64,000 bases of DNA from Mucilaginibacter sp. L3T2-6. GTDB taxonomy: Bacteria > Bacteroidota > Bacteroidia > Sphingobacteriales > Sphingobacteriaceae. The notes beneath the pieces are model-generated. The model searched no databases, had not been told where the DNA came from, and saw only the letters and a program-made list of their open reading frames with translations. A program made the translations under genes and the position numbers. The DNA is taken from contig NZ_JAUMKC010000002.1 in NCBI RefSeq assembly GCF_030519355.1, forward strand, positions 186,001 through 250,000. The letters run 5' to 3'. Numbering within the stretch: the first letter of the stretch is position 1; each line of letters begins with the position of its first letter. Below are positions 27,667-36,968 of this stretch, in pieces.

Positions 27667-28833
27667 TCACTGCTTCCTTTGCGCCTTTTCCCAAACAGCG
27701 CTTTGTTTTTTGGTAAAATAGCGGATGATCCCCATCATGACCGCATAATTCATCACGCAAAAATAGTAAGGAACAAATAAAGCCTTTACTCGTATGTGCC
27801 GCTTTTCCATAATAAAGCCCAGGAAAGCAAGTATGTAAAATGCTATCTGTGCTATAAACAGGCTGTCGTATAAGGGCGTATTTGACAAGAATGCATTGAG
27901 CACAAATATCAAAATAAGCAGGAATGGAGTGACCGTCCATCGCAAAACACGGTGACTGATATATTGAAAGGATAATACCGGGTATTTAAGTGGGTTGAAC
28001 AGCGGCTTTAACCGCAGGATGGATTGTATACCGCCCGCTGCGATCCTTATTTTTCGTTTTAACTCTTCCGACACGTTCTCGGAGGCGTTTTCGATAGCGT
28101 ATGCATCCGGCTCGTAAACTATGCGGTAGCCTTTAGCAGCTATCAGCATCGAAATCATAAAATCATCCAGTACGGTATCAGCAGGTACGTCCTGGTAAAG
28201 CGAACGGCGTACGCTAAATAGTTCACCAGCAGCACCCACAACCGAGTACAACTCTGAATCCCATTTTTTAAGCGCCGATTCATATTTCCAATAAAATCCT
28301 TCTCCGGCGGCGCTGGCGTCGGCGCTTTCATCTATCTGCACACGTTTTTCACCGGCAACACAGCCTACCGTTTTATCGGCGTAATGCCTGCAAATGTTCA
28401 TGATGGCATCTGCATTTAAAAAGGTATTGGCATCTGTAAAAACAGCTATTTCGGTATGCACATGTTCCATAGCACGATGCACGGCGGCAATTTTGCCCGC
28501 GCGCTGCGGCTGATGCAGCAATTGCACCTGCGGATATTTTGAAATGATGTCCGGTGTACTATCTGACGAACCGTCAGTTACGAATAATAACTTTAGTTTC
28601 CCGGCGGGATAATTAAGGGCAAGGCAATTTGCGATTTTAGCCTCCATGTAGCTTTCTTCATTGTAAGCAGCCACAGCTAAAGTACATTCCGGCAATGTTT
28701 CTGCGTCAGCAGCCGGAATAACTGGCCGGCCTTTCAACGCTCTTTTAACCCGGATTAGAAAATACAGCACGATACCGTAGCCGGCAAAGGTGTAAAATAC
28801 AACGAAGAAGCTGAGCCAGAAGACGATTATCAT
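27667..28833 (-). CDS. membrane glycosyltransferase, GT2 (last gene of the EPS operon)
   Basis: A 388-residue family 2 glycosyltransferase with an N-terminal membrane anchor (1-25), a cytoplasmic GT-A domain (about 45-290) and three C-terminal membrane helices (about 295-375). LLFVTDGSSDST binds the nucleotide sugar, VFTDANTF is the DxD-equivalent, and TVLDDFMIS followed by RKIRIAAGG is the acceptor/catalytic region of the cellulose-synthase-like group. It probably adds one sugar to the lipid-linked repeat unit. It overlaps the preceding glycosyltransferase by 4 bases. Confidence 0.86.
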   Translation of the reverse strand: MIIVFWLSFFVVFYTFAGYGIVLYFLIRVKRALKGRPVIPAADAETLPECTLAVAAYNEESYMEAKIANCLALNYPAGKLKLLFVTDGSSDSTPDIISKYPQVQLLHQPQRAGKIAAVHRAMEHVHTEIAVFTDANTFLNADAIMNICRHYADKTVGCVAGEKRVQIDESADASAAGEGFYWKYESALKKWDSELYSVVGAAGELFSVRRSLYQDVPADTVLDDFMISMLIAAKGYRIVYEPDAYAIENASENVSEELKRKIRIAAGGIQSILRLKPLFNPLKYPVLSFQYISHRVLRWTVTPFLLILIFVLNAFLSNTPLYDSLFIAQIAFYILAFLGFIMEKRHIRVKALFVPYYFCVMNYAVMMGIIRYFTKKQSAVWEKAQRKQ

Positions 28834-29741
28834 TTTATTGAATTGATTGGATAGCCCAGGTTGCTGCTGTTTTTGCTATGGGTAATATTCCACCATACGG
28901 CCTTAAGCAGCATCGGTATAAAACCCGGGTTTTTGGCCTTTATATACGCCAATATATTGCGCGGGGTTACCAGTAAAATAAAATAGATGCAGAAAATAAT
29001 TTTTTGGAAGAGCGCTGCATTTCTGCGGATAAAAAGGATGCGGTTGCGATTCATAAAATACTCTTTTAGCTTACTTTTTTTCCCAACCGACACCGATTCT
29101 TTGTGAAATATAACAGCTTCTGTACAAACCCAGGCCTCGTATCCGGCGCGTTTGATGTGCTCGCACCAGTCTACTTCCTCGTAATACAGGAAAAAGTTCT
29201 CGCTCATCAGCCCTGCCTTTTCAATTGCTTCTCTTCGCACCATCATAGCGGCGCCATGGCAATAGGCGGTAGGGGCGATGATGTTATTGTATTGTCCATT
29301 ATCCTGCTCCCGCAAACCAATGCAGCTATTACGGCAGGTGTAATAATTCATCGGTGTATAGCCTGCGTATTGAATTAAGGCCTTATCCGAATAATATTTA
29401 ATCATCGGAGAGATCATGCCGATAACCGGATTAGCATCCATTACAGCGGTTAGCTTATCTACCAATCCTTCGGTGAATTCAGTATCATTGTTAACAAAAA
29501 AAAGATAGTCGCCGATTGCTTCCTTTACACCGAGATTGTTGCCACCGGCAAAGCCAAGGTTTTTCTCAGAACGGATAAATTTAACATCGGGATACTTTAA
29601 CTGCCAGTTGTCGATAGAAATGACTGTGCTGCCGTTGTCAACTACAATCACTTCGATGTTGTCGCGCCGCGGAAGGGTTTGCAGCAACTCCGCAGTTATT
29701 TTAGGCTGATTAAAATTAACGGTAATAACAGATACTTTCAT
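28830..29741 (-). CDS. glycosyltransferase GT2, rhamnosyltransferase-like
   Basis: A soluble or peripheral GT2 enzyme of 303 residues. VSVITVNFNQ (3-12) opens the GT-A fold, VVDNGST and NNDTEF bind the nucleotide and metal, and FLYYEEVDWCEHIKRAGY is typical of WcaA/rhamnosyltransferase-type enzymes. A hydrophobic C-terminal segment may anchor it. The start at 29741 (MKVSVIT) leaves 14 bases after the NRPS-like gene; the longer open frame would overlap that gene. It takes part in polysaccharide repeat-unit assembly. Confidence 0.87.
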   Translation of the reverse strand: MKVSVITVNFNQPKITAELLQTLPRRDNIEVIVVDNGSTVISIDNWQLKYPDVKFIRSEKNLGFAGGNNLGVKEAIGDYLFFVNNDTEFTEGLVDKLTAVMDANPVIGMISPMIKYYSDKALIQYAGYTPMNYYTCRNSCIGLREQDNGQYNNIIAPTAYCHGAAMMVRREAIEKAGLMSENFFLYYEEVDWCEHIKRAGYEAWVCTEAVIFHKESVSVGKKSKLKEYFMNRNRILFIRRNAALFQKIIFCIYFILLVTPRNILAYIKAKNPGFIPMLLKAVWWNITHSKNSSNLGYPINSIK

Positions 29742-29755
29742 CCCTGTAAGCAGCA

Positions 29756-32410
29756 TTATTGTTTGGCTGCCCTGTTGAGGCATTCCTGCAATACAACAGC
29801 AAATTCCTTATCATTAGGCGGGGCAAATATGGTGTTGTGCTCGCCCGGTATATCGTGAACGTTAACGCCTTTAAGCGCGAATTTCTTCCAGCCCATAAAC
29901 TCATAATCGTCCATGTAAAAGGTGCGTTTTTTCGCTCTGAACAAGTCGACGGTAATATCCAGCGGTTTTTGGAAATAGTTTCGTTTTGCTTTTGCACTGG
30001 CTTCGTCTATTTCGTTGTCATAGGCAAAAAAGCCGGTTTGTTTTTCGGTTTTCCCGGTCAGCTTCCACCACATTCTTATTATCCGGCGGCGTATCAACTC
30101 GTTTTTATATTCAAAAGTTCGTTTAGGATCTTCGGCCAGCAACGCAAAGCTGTTGAACAGTTTCATGAAGAACAGCCTGAAACGATTAAAATAACGTTTT
30201 ACAGGCGGGTCAAAAATATCGGTTTGCTTGGCGTAGGTATCAAACACCGCTAATAATTTTACCTCTTTACCCATAGCCATCATCTGGCGGGCCATTTCGT
30301 AGGCGATTGTACCGCCGAGCGAGTAACCGGCCAGGGCGTAAGGCCCGTCAGGGTTTTGTGCTAATATTTCCGAGATATAATTGGCGGCGATCTCCTCCAT
30401 TACATCCAGTGGTTCATCAATGCCATTAAGACCGCGCGCCTGCAGACCGTATACGGGCTGATCGTCGTCCATATTCATTGCCAACGCGTTAAACAGCAAC
30501 ACATTCAGGCCGGCTCCATGTACAATATACAAAGGCATCTTGGACCCGGTTGGCTTAATATGCACTAGCGAATCCCAGGTAATAGACTTTGAATCCATGT
30601 TCAGCACCAACGATAACTTTTCGATGGTAGAATGCTCGAACAATGTAGCCAGCGGCAGACGTTTTCCTGTCAGTTTCTCAATGCGTGCCATTATCTGCAC
30701 AGCTACCAGCGAGCGCCCGCCAAGCTCAAAAAAATTATCGTAAATGCTGATTTTTTCAAGGCCCATCAACTCCTGCCATATTTCTGCAATCTGGCCTTCC
30801 AATTCTGTACGGGGGGCAACGTATTCGCCGCGGCGGGTAATAACGTTGTAATCTGGTTTTGGCAGCGCCTTACGGTCTATTTTCCCGTTTGGAGTAATGG
30901 GGATCGATTCCATCTGCACAAAGTCATCCGGCACCATATATTCAGGCAACACAGCAAGCATTGCCTCCTGCCACCCTGGTATTTTTTCTTTAAACTGTTC
31001 AGCGGTGGCCGCTTCAGCAAGTACCACGTACGCTACAAGCCGTGGATCTCCGGGCGTATCTTCGCGTGCAATTACTACCGCCTGTCTTATAGTTTCGTCC
31101 TTTACCAGCGCGTGCTCTATTTCCTCCAGTTCAATGCGGTAACCGCGTACCTTTACCTGGTGATCCATACGGCCCAGGCAAACAATCTCGCCGTCCTCTT
31201 TATACTTGCCAAGATCGCCGGTGCGATACATTTTATCGCCTGCGGTGCCGGAATAGTGATTATCGATGAAACGCTCATTGGTTAGTTCTGCCCGGTTAAG
31301 ATAACCTGCTGCAACCCCATCGCCACCGATGATGATTTCACCTACCTCGCCATCCGGTAAAATATTTATATGTTCATCTACAATGTAAACCTGTGTATTG
31401 GCGATAGGCTTACCTATAGTTATATTTTCGTCGCTGCTTATCAATTTAATGGTCGACCAGATAGTTGTTTCAGTCGGGCCATACATGTTCCACAGCTCTT
31501 TTACCCGGGGTATTAATTTACCTGCCAGGTCTTTAGGCAAAGCTTCGCCTCCACAAAGAATCTTTAACGGCAATTTACTTTCCCAACCCGCTTCCAGCAT
31601 CATGCGCCAGGTGTAAGGCGTTGCCTGCATAAAAGTAATACCTTCGTTTCGTACAATATCGTAAAGCAGGCGGCCATCTTTTGCCGTATCTGAGTCGGTA
31701 AGGGTTATTTCCGCGCCTGTAATAAGCGGCAGATAAAGCTCCAAACCGAAAATATCAAAAGAGATAGTAGTAACCGTTAGTATCTTGTCTTCGGCCGTCA
31801 TACCCGGCTCTTTTTGCATACTCAGCAGAAAATTTACCAGGTTATAATGCCTTATTTGCACGCCTTTTGGTTTGCCGGTTGACCCCGATGTATAAAGCAC
31901 ATAGGCCAAATTATCACCACCGATTTTAACAGTCGGCTCCTCCGGGCTAAAACTGCTGAATTTGGTGAGCGCATCTTCTATCAATAGCTCTTCAGCCTGC
32001 GTATTAAAATGGTTGTGGTATCTTTCTGAGGTTAAGAGTATTTTCGCAGATGAATCCTCCAGCATAAATTCTATCCTGTCCTTAGGGTACTCAGGGTCGA
32101 GCGGCACATACGCAGCGCCTGATTTTAGGATCGCGAGGATGGATATGATCATTTCCGGCGAGCGGTCAAGCGCCAGGCCAACAATATCGCCGGGTTTTAT
32201 GCCGTTGCCGATAAGAATTTTGGCAAGCTGATTAGAGCTTTCGTATAATTCGGCGTAGGTAATATGAAGCCCCTGGAACTTAATTGCGATTTTCCCGGCA
32301 TACTTCTTTGCACATTCGTTTAGCAAATATACAAGCGCCTTGTCTTTGGGATAATTTGCAATAGTGTCATTTCGGCTGTGAATACTCTTTGTATCTGCAG
32401 GGGCACTCAT
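29756..32410 (-). CDS. stand-alone NRPS module A-PCP-TE inside the EPS operon
   Basis: An 884-residue protein with an adenylation domain (about 25-520; LYTSGSTGKPKG near 172, NGKIDRKAL near 508), a carrier domain (about 535-605; ELGGRSL with S567) and a type I thioesterase (about 625-884; GYSLG with S697, D724, H858). There is no condensation domain. Hand-aligned specificity residues D219, I220, L223, A263, L285, G287, M309, I317, W318 and K510 read DILALGMIWK, close to the classical glycine code DILQLGLIWK; the invariant Asp argues for an alpha-amino acid. It is strongly similar over its length to the A-PCP-TE part of the large NRPS at 44001-48020. Its position between glycosyltransferases suggests transfer of an aminoacyl group to a glycan or lipid; this is inference. 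Confidence 0.88.
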   Translation of the reverse strand: MSAPADTKSIHSRNDTIANYPKDKALVYLLNECAKKYAGKIAIKFQGLHITYAELYESSNQLAKILIGNGIKPGDIVGLALDRSPEMIISILAILKSGAAYVPLDPEYPKDRIEFMLEDSSAKILLTSERYHNHFNTQAEELLIEDALTKFSSFSPEEPTVKIGGDNLAYVLYTSGSTGKPKGVQIRHYNLVNFLLSMQKEPGMTAEDKILTVTTISFDIFGLELYLPLITGAEITLTDSDTAKDGRLLYDIVRNEGITFMQATPYTWRMMLEAGWESKLPLKILCGGEALPKDLAGKLIPRVKELWNMYGPTETTIWSTIKLISSDENITIGKPIANTQVYIVDEHINILPDGEVGEIIIGGDGVAAGYLNRAELTNERFIDNHYSGTAGDKMYRTGDLGKYKEDGEIVCLGRMDHQVKVRGYRIELEEIEHALVKDETIRQAVVIAREDTPGDPRLVAYVVLAEAATAEQFKEKIPGWQEAMLAVLPEYMVPDDFVQMESIPITPNGKIDRKALPKPDYNVITRRGEYVAPRTELEGQIAEIWQELMGLEKISIYDNFFELGGRSLVAVQIMARIEKLTGKRLPLATLFEHSTIEKLSLVLNMDSKSITWDSLVHIKPTGSKMPLYIVHGAGLNVLLFNALAMNMDDDQPVYGLQARGLNGIDEPLDVMEEIAANYISEILAQNPDGPYALAGYSLGGTIAYEMARQMMAMGKEVKLLAVFDTYAKQTDIFDPPVKRYFNRFRLFFMKLFNSFALLAEDPKRTFEYKNELIRRRIIRMWWKLTGKTEKQTGFFAYDNEIDEASAKAKRNYFQKPLDITVDLFRAKKRTFYMDDYEFMGWKKFALKGVNVHDIPGEHNTIFAPPNDKEFAVVLQECLNRAAKQ

Positions 32411-32484
32411 TTTTCGTTATTCTATTTCTGTTTAAATATATGATATTACTTTTTAAGCAACCTAAATATTGCAATTGGGAGTAA

Positions 32485-33669
32485 TTATTTAACCGTTTGC
32501 GTATGAGGCGTATGTATAAATTTTTTATTCGCTCCCTTCAGCTTAAATAATAAAAGCAGCATCGTAAAAAATATAACCGGGATCCGCATCAATGCACCAA
32601 AAAAGTCTTTATTATAAAAACTTGTTGGAATGGCAACTAGTATGCCAGTATAACAGCAAGCTGTAGCAATCAGCCACAAATGCCAATCAGGCCCTATGCC
32701 CGGCAGCAGCAGAGACACTAAGAGCATAAATGGCATCAGTCCCAGCATCAATACGCGGGGCAATATCGACAGTTGATACACCTCGTTCAAATAGTCGAAT
32801 TTGCCTTTTAAAAGAGCTGAAAAAGCGGTACGCCCATATTTTCCTAACAGGCTGAATTGCGCCGAAAGCCAGCGGCGGCGCTGCTTTTTAAATACTTCCT
32901 TGTTAGCTACTTTCTCATCATATATCAGCGCTGCATCCGAGTAGGCGACAGTAATTTTGTCGTTGGTAAGCAATAGACCCATTTCTTTATCGAAGCCGCC
33001 TACCGCGTCGATGCGCATCATTACATCCGTAAATGTCTTATAATTCAATGCCATGCCGGAACCGATAATGGCGGCTGAAAGATTAAACACCCGCTGCGAT
33101 TTGCGGAATATGTGGTTATTTACTTCCTCGCTTATCGCATCAAGTATCGCCACAGATGTGTTGGTATTCATTGCTACGCGATGCCCCTGAACCACCTTTT
33201 CGCCCGCTTGCAGGTAATCATTAATGTGGTATAGAAAATCCGGCGCGGCAATATTGTCGATATCAAACACAATCGCCGCATCAAAACCCGGAACTGTATT
33301 TTCTATTGCCTTATGCAATGCCTTTGACTTGGTGCTGCTTTCAAAAACAACTTCCAGCACCTGCAGTGGCATTTGCTTTAATTTCATCACCGTTTCTGGC
33401 TGAAGCGAATCGGCAATAACGCAGACATGGAACATGTCTTTAGGATAATCAAGCGTTAGGGCAGCCGCCGCGGAATTTAAGATGATCGCGTCCTCCTTAT
33501 AGGAACATATATAGATAACAAATTTTGACAGATTTTTGCTGCGGGGCGGTACTTTAACCGGTACAAGCTTACCCAATACAGAAAATACGAAAAGGTAAAT
33601 GCTGTATATGCTTAAGTACACGAAAATTATATCTGTAATAACTGATAAAATGAATCTGACTATTTCCAT
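32485..33669 (-). CDS. processive-type membrane glycosyltransferase GT2
   Basis: A 394-residue protein with an N-terminal membrane helix (about 5-35), a GT2 domain with CVIADSLQ and VFDIDN (DxD-type metal motif, near residue 137), and KQRRRWLSAQ, which contains the QxxRW motif of cellulose/hyaluronan synthase-like enzymes. Three to four C-terminal hydrophobic helices follow (about 300-375). QxxRW enzymes often act processively, so this may build or extend a glycan chain, although single-addition homologues exist. It is an EPS operon member, 74 bases before the A-PCP-TE gene. Confidence 0.85.
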   Translation of the reverse strand: MEIVRFILSVITDIIFVYLSIYSIYLFVFSVLGKLVPVKVPPRSKNLSKFVIYICSYKEDAIILNSAAAALTLDYPKDMFHVCVIADSLQPETVMKLKQMPLQVLEVVFESSTKSKALHKAIENTVPGFDAAIVFDIDNIAAPDFLYHINDYLQAGEKVVQGHRVAMNTNTSVAILDAISEEVNNHIFRKSQRVFNLSAAIIGSGMALNYKTFTDVMMRIDAVGGFDKEMGLLLTNDKITVAYSDAALIYDEKVANKEVFKKQRRRWLSAQFSLLGKYGRTAFSALLKGKFDYLNEVYQLSILPRVLMLGLMPFMLLVSLLLPGIGPDWHLWLIATACCYTGILVAIPTSFYNKDFFGALMRIPVIFFTMLLLLFKLKGANKKFIHTPHTQTVK

Positions 33670-33730
33670 ACGTTTGCCATTATACGTAAGTGTTAACGAA
33701 AACGGTTAGGTTTTAACGTGTTTTTTTAAA

Positions 33731-34951
33731 CTAAATCAGCAAGCCCGCTCTTTTGCGGTCAAGATTGCTTTTCAGCAGGTCTTTTATTTCGGCTATACGA
33801 TGCCCCCAGGTATTGTCGGCGGCCACTTCCAGTCTTTTTTGTTGCAATTCATCTGTATCGCTCAGGGCTGTTTCAATTGCTGCTGAAAATTCTGTTGCGT
33901 TACTGCAATAAGCCACCGTATCATGCGTAAAGTCTCTTAAATCAGGGTTGAAATCGGTTGAAACAACTGGCCGGCCCGAACCTAAGTATTCAAAAAGCTT
34001 CAACGGGAAAATATCGCTGCTTACCTCGTCTTTTTTAAAAGGAATAATGGCCACGTCAAAGCCTTTAAGCACAGCGGGCATCTCACTGTAAGGTACAGGC
34101 CCCGTTAAGTGAAGGTTGGGCGCTTTGTACTCTTCTTCTTTGATGTAATAGCGATCGATAGGGCCTACCATCACAAAGCTTTTATCGCGGTTAGCAGCAA
34201 AAAGCTCCTGCATCATGTCATAGTCAATCCTGCGCTCAATCGCTCCGAAATAACCGATAACCGGCTTTTTAATATCTTTTATAATTGCAGATACAGCCAA
34301 ATCCGGATCGAGCGCTTTTGAGCTATGACTTATGTTGGCGGCATTAGGTATAAAATAGGAATTCTTGTTCAACAAGGCCTTTTTGTTGCGCAGCTCTTTG
34401 CTGGTACTGATAACCATATCCACATTTTGAACAAGAATATCTTCAGACACCAGGCCATGTTTAAGCTGGTATGGCTCTATCAGCGGGTCTACGCAATGAT
34501 AAACACTCAAAGCCGGGTTTAGCATTTTATGGACGGTCGGCAGTGTAAAGTTGTAGGAGTTGATGAAGATGTAGTCGGTTATGTTTAACCGCTCAGTTAC
34601 TTTCTTTATCCTGGTCCCAACTATCAACTCATTAAACTTTAGCATCATCCGGTAAAATTTACCCTCGGGCAATGCATTGATGGATGGCAGGGGAGGGGAA
34701 ATAACAACTTTTAGATTCGGTATTTCCGTATCGATGATACAATTATCAGCCGAAAAAAAATGTGGCTGCCGCCGTTTAAACTCAGGTGTATTTTTAAATT
34801 TCGCATAGTCCCGCCAGGTGTAGGGGCGGTCTACAAAGTAGACGAAATTATCCTTCGCCAGATGCTTGGCCATGGTATAATTGGTCGATTCCAGTTTACC
34901 GTCAAACTGCATCTGCGAAAGGATCACGATGTTTTGGTTTTTTAAGCTCAT
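33731..34951 (-). CDS. glycosyltransferase, GT4-like
   Basis: A 406-residue GT-B type enzyme. The C-terminal donor domain carries FPLKLFEYLGSGRPVVSTDF (about 325-345), the conserved EX7E-like segment of GT4 enzymes, and IGYFGAIERRIDY opens the second Rossmann domain near residue 228. There is no signal peptide. It is an EPS operon member, 39 bases after the flippase gene. Donor and acceptor sugars cannot be read. Confidence 0.85.
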   Translation of the reverse strand: MSLKNQNIVILSQMQFDGKLESTNYTMAKHLAKDNFVYFVDRPYTWRDYAKFKNTPEFKRRQPHFFSADNCIIDTEIPNLKVVISPPLPSINALPEGKFYRMMLKFNELIVGTRIKKVTERLNITDYIFINSYNFTLPTVHKMLNPALSVYHCVDPLIEPYQLKHGLVSEDILVQNVDMVISTSKELRNKKALLNKNSYFIPNAANISHSSKALDPDLAVSAIIKDIKKPVIGYFGAIERRIDYDMMQELFAANRDKSFVMVGPIDRYYIKEEEYKAPNLHLTGPVPYSEMPAVLKGFDVAIIPFKKDEVSSDIFPLKLFEYLGSGRPVVSTDFNPDLRDFTHDTVAYCSNATEFSAAIETALSDTDELQQKRLEVAADNTWGHRIAEIKDLLKSNLDRKRAGLLI

Positions 34952-34990
34952 GTATAAAATAGGGGTATTTAATTTACAAAGCTACAAGTA

Positions 34991-36328
34991 TCAGGCGTTC
35001 TTGCGGCGGTATTTGGCAAGTAACTCTGCGGCAAGTAAACGGCTTTCCGAAAATCCCGTCTTCATAATGCCCCAAAGCGTAAAACTAAGATGTTTGCGTA
35101 ACGCCCAATAGCCATAAACTACACCAGCCAGAAATGTTAGTATAGATGACAAGGCCACACCATACAAACTGTGAAAGATAGCTATCCCGGCAAAATCTCC
35201 TGCTATATTTACAACCAGCATAATCAGCACCTTAGTCATGTTGATGTGTGGTTTATTCAGCATATCCAGTGTGATGCCAAAAAAACGATCCACGGGCATA
35301 AACAGCGCATAACACATAAAAATCCGGAAGATGTTCGACGCATTAGTGTGGGCATACTGATGTCCTCCCAAAATATCAATGACCAGATCAGCAAAAATAA
35401 AGGAGCCAAGTGTTACAGGCAATATCAGCATGGTTAGTATCCCGGCGTATTTCTTCAGAATATAGTTAAGGTGATTTGTGTCATCGCGGTTAACCGCTGC
35501 CGACATGGCCGGTAAAGCAGTAGCTACGAAGCTTCTTAGCGGAATTTCAATAACTTCCATCAGGCGCTGCGGCAGGTAATAAATGGCAACCACCGCCGGG
35601 TTGGAAAACATGAACTTAATAATATAAGTGTCAGACCCCCGTAGCATGTATGAGCCCACTGATGTGCCAACACTATACTTGCCAAAATTGGCCAGCTGGT
35701 TAACGCACTCACTGGTCTTAAATTTAATGGTGTTTATTTTGGCCCATCCGTTTACTATAGAAAACAAGCTGGTAACTATAGCTGTTGAGCAGTACGCTAT
35801 AATAATAATGGAAAAGCTGATCTTATGGATAGCAATCAGGAAAATGATTAGTGCCAGGAAGCAACCCTGCCATATCAGCTGAAGGATAAATATCCGGTCA
35901 AAGCGTTCTTCCGCCTGTAATATCCAAAGGGCTACGCTTGAAGGCAGGGTACTGAAAAATATAATAGCGAACCATTTGGATGCCAATACGATAGTTGGAT
36001 CACCCCGGTAAAACAGCAATACGATGATGCTTACCATGCCAAGCGAAGCAGTGAGCATAAAGCCGATATACCATGTTGAGCCGGCTACCACTTTTGTACG
36101 CTCTTCATCAGCACCGGAATAATACTTTACCAGCGAAGTTTGCAGAAAACCGCTTCTGAACAAGTTGGCCAGCGTAAAGGTTGTTAAAAACAATACCCAG
36201 TTACTCATGTCTTTCGGACTGAGATAGCGGGCAAGCAGACCTACGGTTACCATGCCTACAACCGGCATTACGGCATTGCTTGCTAACGAGAGCGTATGTT
36301 TGTTGATTAACTTCTTGGTAACAGACAT
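34991..36328 (-). CDS. polysaccharide flippase, Wzx-like
   Basis: A 445-residue membrane protein with about 12-14 helices of the MATE/Wzx (polysaccharide_synt) type. It should move undecaprenyl-linked repeat units from the cytoplasmic to the periplasmic side. The start codon overlaps the stop of the acetyltransferase gene as TAATG, implying translational coupling. With the Wzy- and Wzc-like proteins it completes a Wzx/Wzy-dependent route. Confidence 0.86.
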   Translation of the reverse strand: MSVTKKLINKHTLSLASNAVMPVVGMVTVGLLARYLSPKDMSNWVLFLTTFTLANLFRSGFLQTSLVKYYSGADEERTKVVAGSTWYIGFMLTASLGMVSIIVLLFYRGDPTIVLASKWFAIIFFSTLPSSVALWILQAEERFDRIFILQLIWQGCFLALIIFLIAIHKISFSIIIIAYCSTAIVTSLFSIVNGWAKINTIKFKTSECVNQLANFGKYSVGTSVGSYMLRGSDTYIIKFMFSNPAVVAIYYLPQRLMEVIEIPLRSFVATALPAMSAAVNRDDTNHLNYILKKYAGILTMLILPVTLGSFIFADLVIDILGGHQYAHTNASNIFRIFMCYALFMPVDRFFGITLDMLNKPHINMTKVLIMLVVNIAGDFAGIAIFHSLYGVALSSILTFLAGVVYGYWALRKHLSFTLWGIMKTGFSESRLLAAELLAKYRRKNA

Positions 36329-36942
36329 TATACTTTATCCCAGGTATTTGTTTCGAAGTTGTATTTTTTGATAACACGGGCAGGATTACCTACTGCGACA
36401 GAAAACTGGGGTATATCTTTTGTCACTACGCTGCCGGCGCCAATCACAGCGTGTTTGCCGATGGTAACGCCGGCGGTTATGGTGCAGTTTGCACCGATCC
36501 AAACGTTATCTTCTATAGTTATTTGCCTGGTTACCACTTTTTGTATACGCGGCGGAAGAGTAACGTCTTCATATCCGTGGTTAAGGCCCGATATCACAAT
36601 ACTTTGGGCTAACATTACATAATTGCCCAATTTAACCGGCCCGATGATAACATTGCTCAGGCCGATACCGCAATTATTGCCGATAACAACATCGCCTACA
36701 CCGTTGTTAATAGTTGCAAAATCCTCAACTATACAGTTGGATCCTATCTCAAACTTGTTAAAAGGAAAAATATCCATACGGCTGCTGAACCTGATGGTGG
36801 TATTTTTGCCTCTTTTATGAATAAAAGGAGTTACAAACCAGCGCACCCATCGCCTCGGCCTGGCCTGGCCATGAGGTATAATCATCCAGTGCACAAATTT
36901 CTTGAGCCGCGGGTTCGACTTGATAGTTGACAGTAATGACAT
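36328..36942 (-). CDS. hexapeptide-repeat acetyltransferase
   Basis: A 204-residue left-handed beta-helix acyltransferase. Successive hexapeptide turns are visible from about residue 60 to 185 (IGSNCIVEDFATINNGVG, IGNNCGIGLSNVIIG, IGANCTITAGVTIG, IGAGSVVTKDIP), with the WIGANC and AVIGAGSVVTKDIP signatures of the WcaF/NodL-like O-acetyltransferases. It probably O-acetylates a sugar of the repeat unit with acetyl-CoA. It is translationally coupled to the flippase gene downstream. Confidence 0.88.
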   Translation of the reverse strand: MSLLSTIKSNPRLKKFVHWMIIPHGQARPRRWVRWFVTPFIHKRGKNTTIRFSSRMDIFPFNKFEIGSNCIVEDFATINNGVGDVVIGNNCGIGLSNVIIGPVKLGNYVMLAQSIVISGLNHGYEDVTLPPRIQKVVTRQITIEDNVWIGANCTITAGVTIGKHAVIGAGSVVTKDIPQFSVAVGNPARVIKKYNFETNTWDKV

Positions 36943-36968
36943 TAAATTGGTTTAATTCAGTGCCGGAA

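Noticed and set aside
29756..32410. A-PCP-TE as an aryl-pyruvate dimerising synthetase (atromentin/ralfuranone type)
   Set aside because: Those enzymes activate alpha-keto acids and lack the Asp that binds the amino group; here D219 is present and the code is glycine-like.
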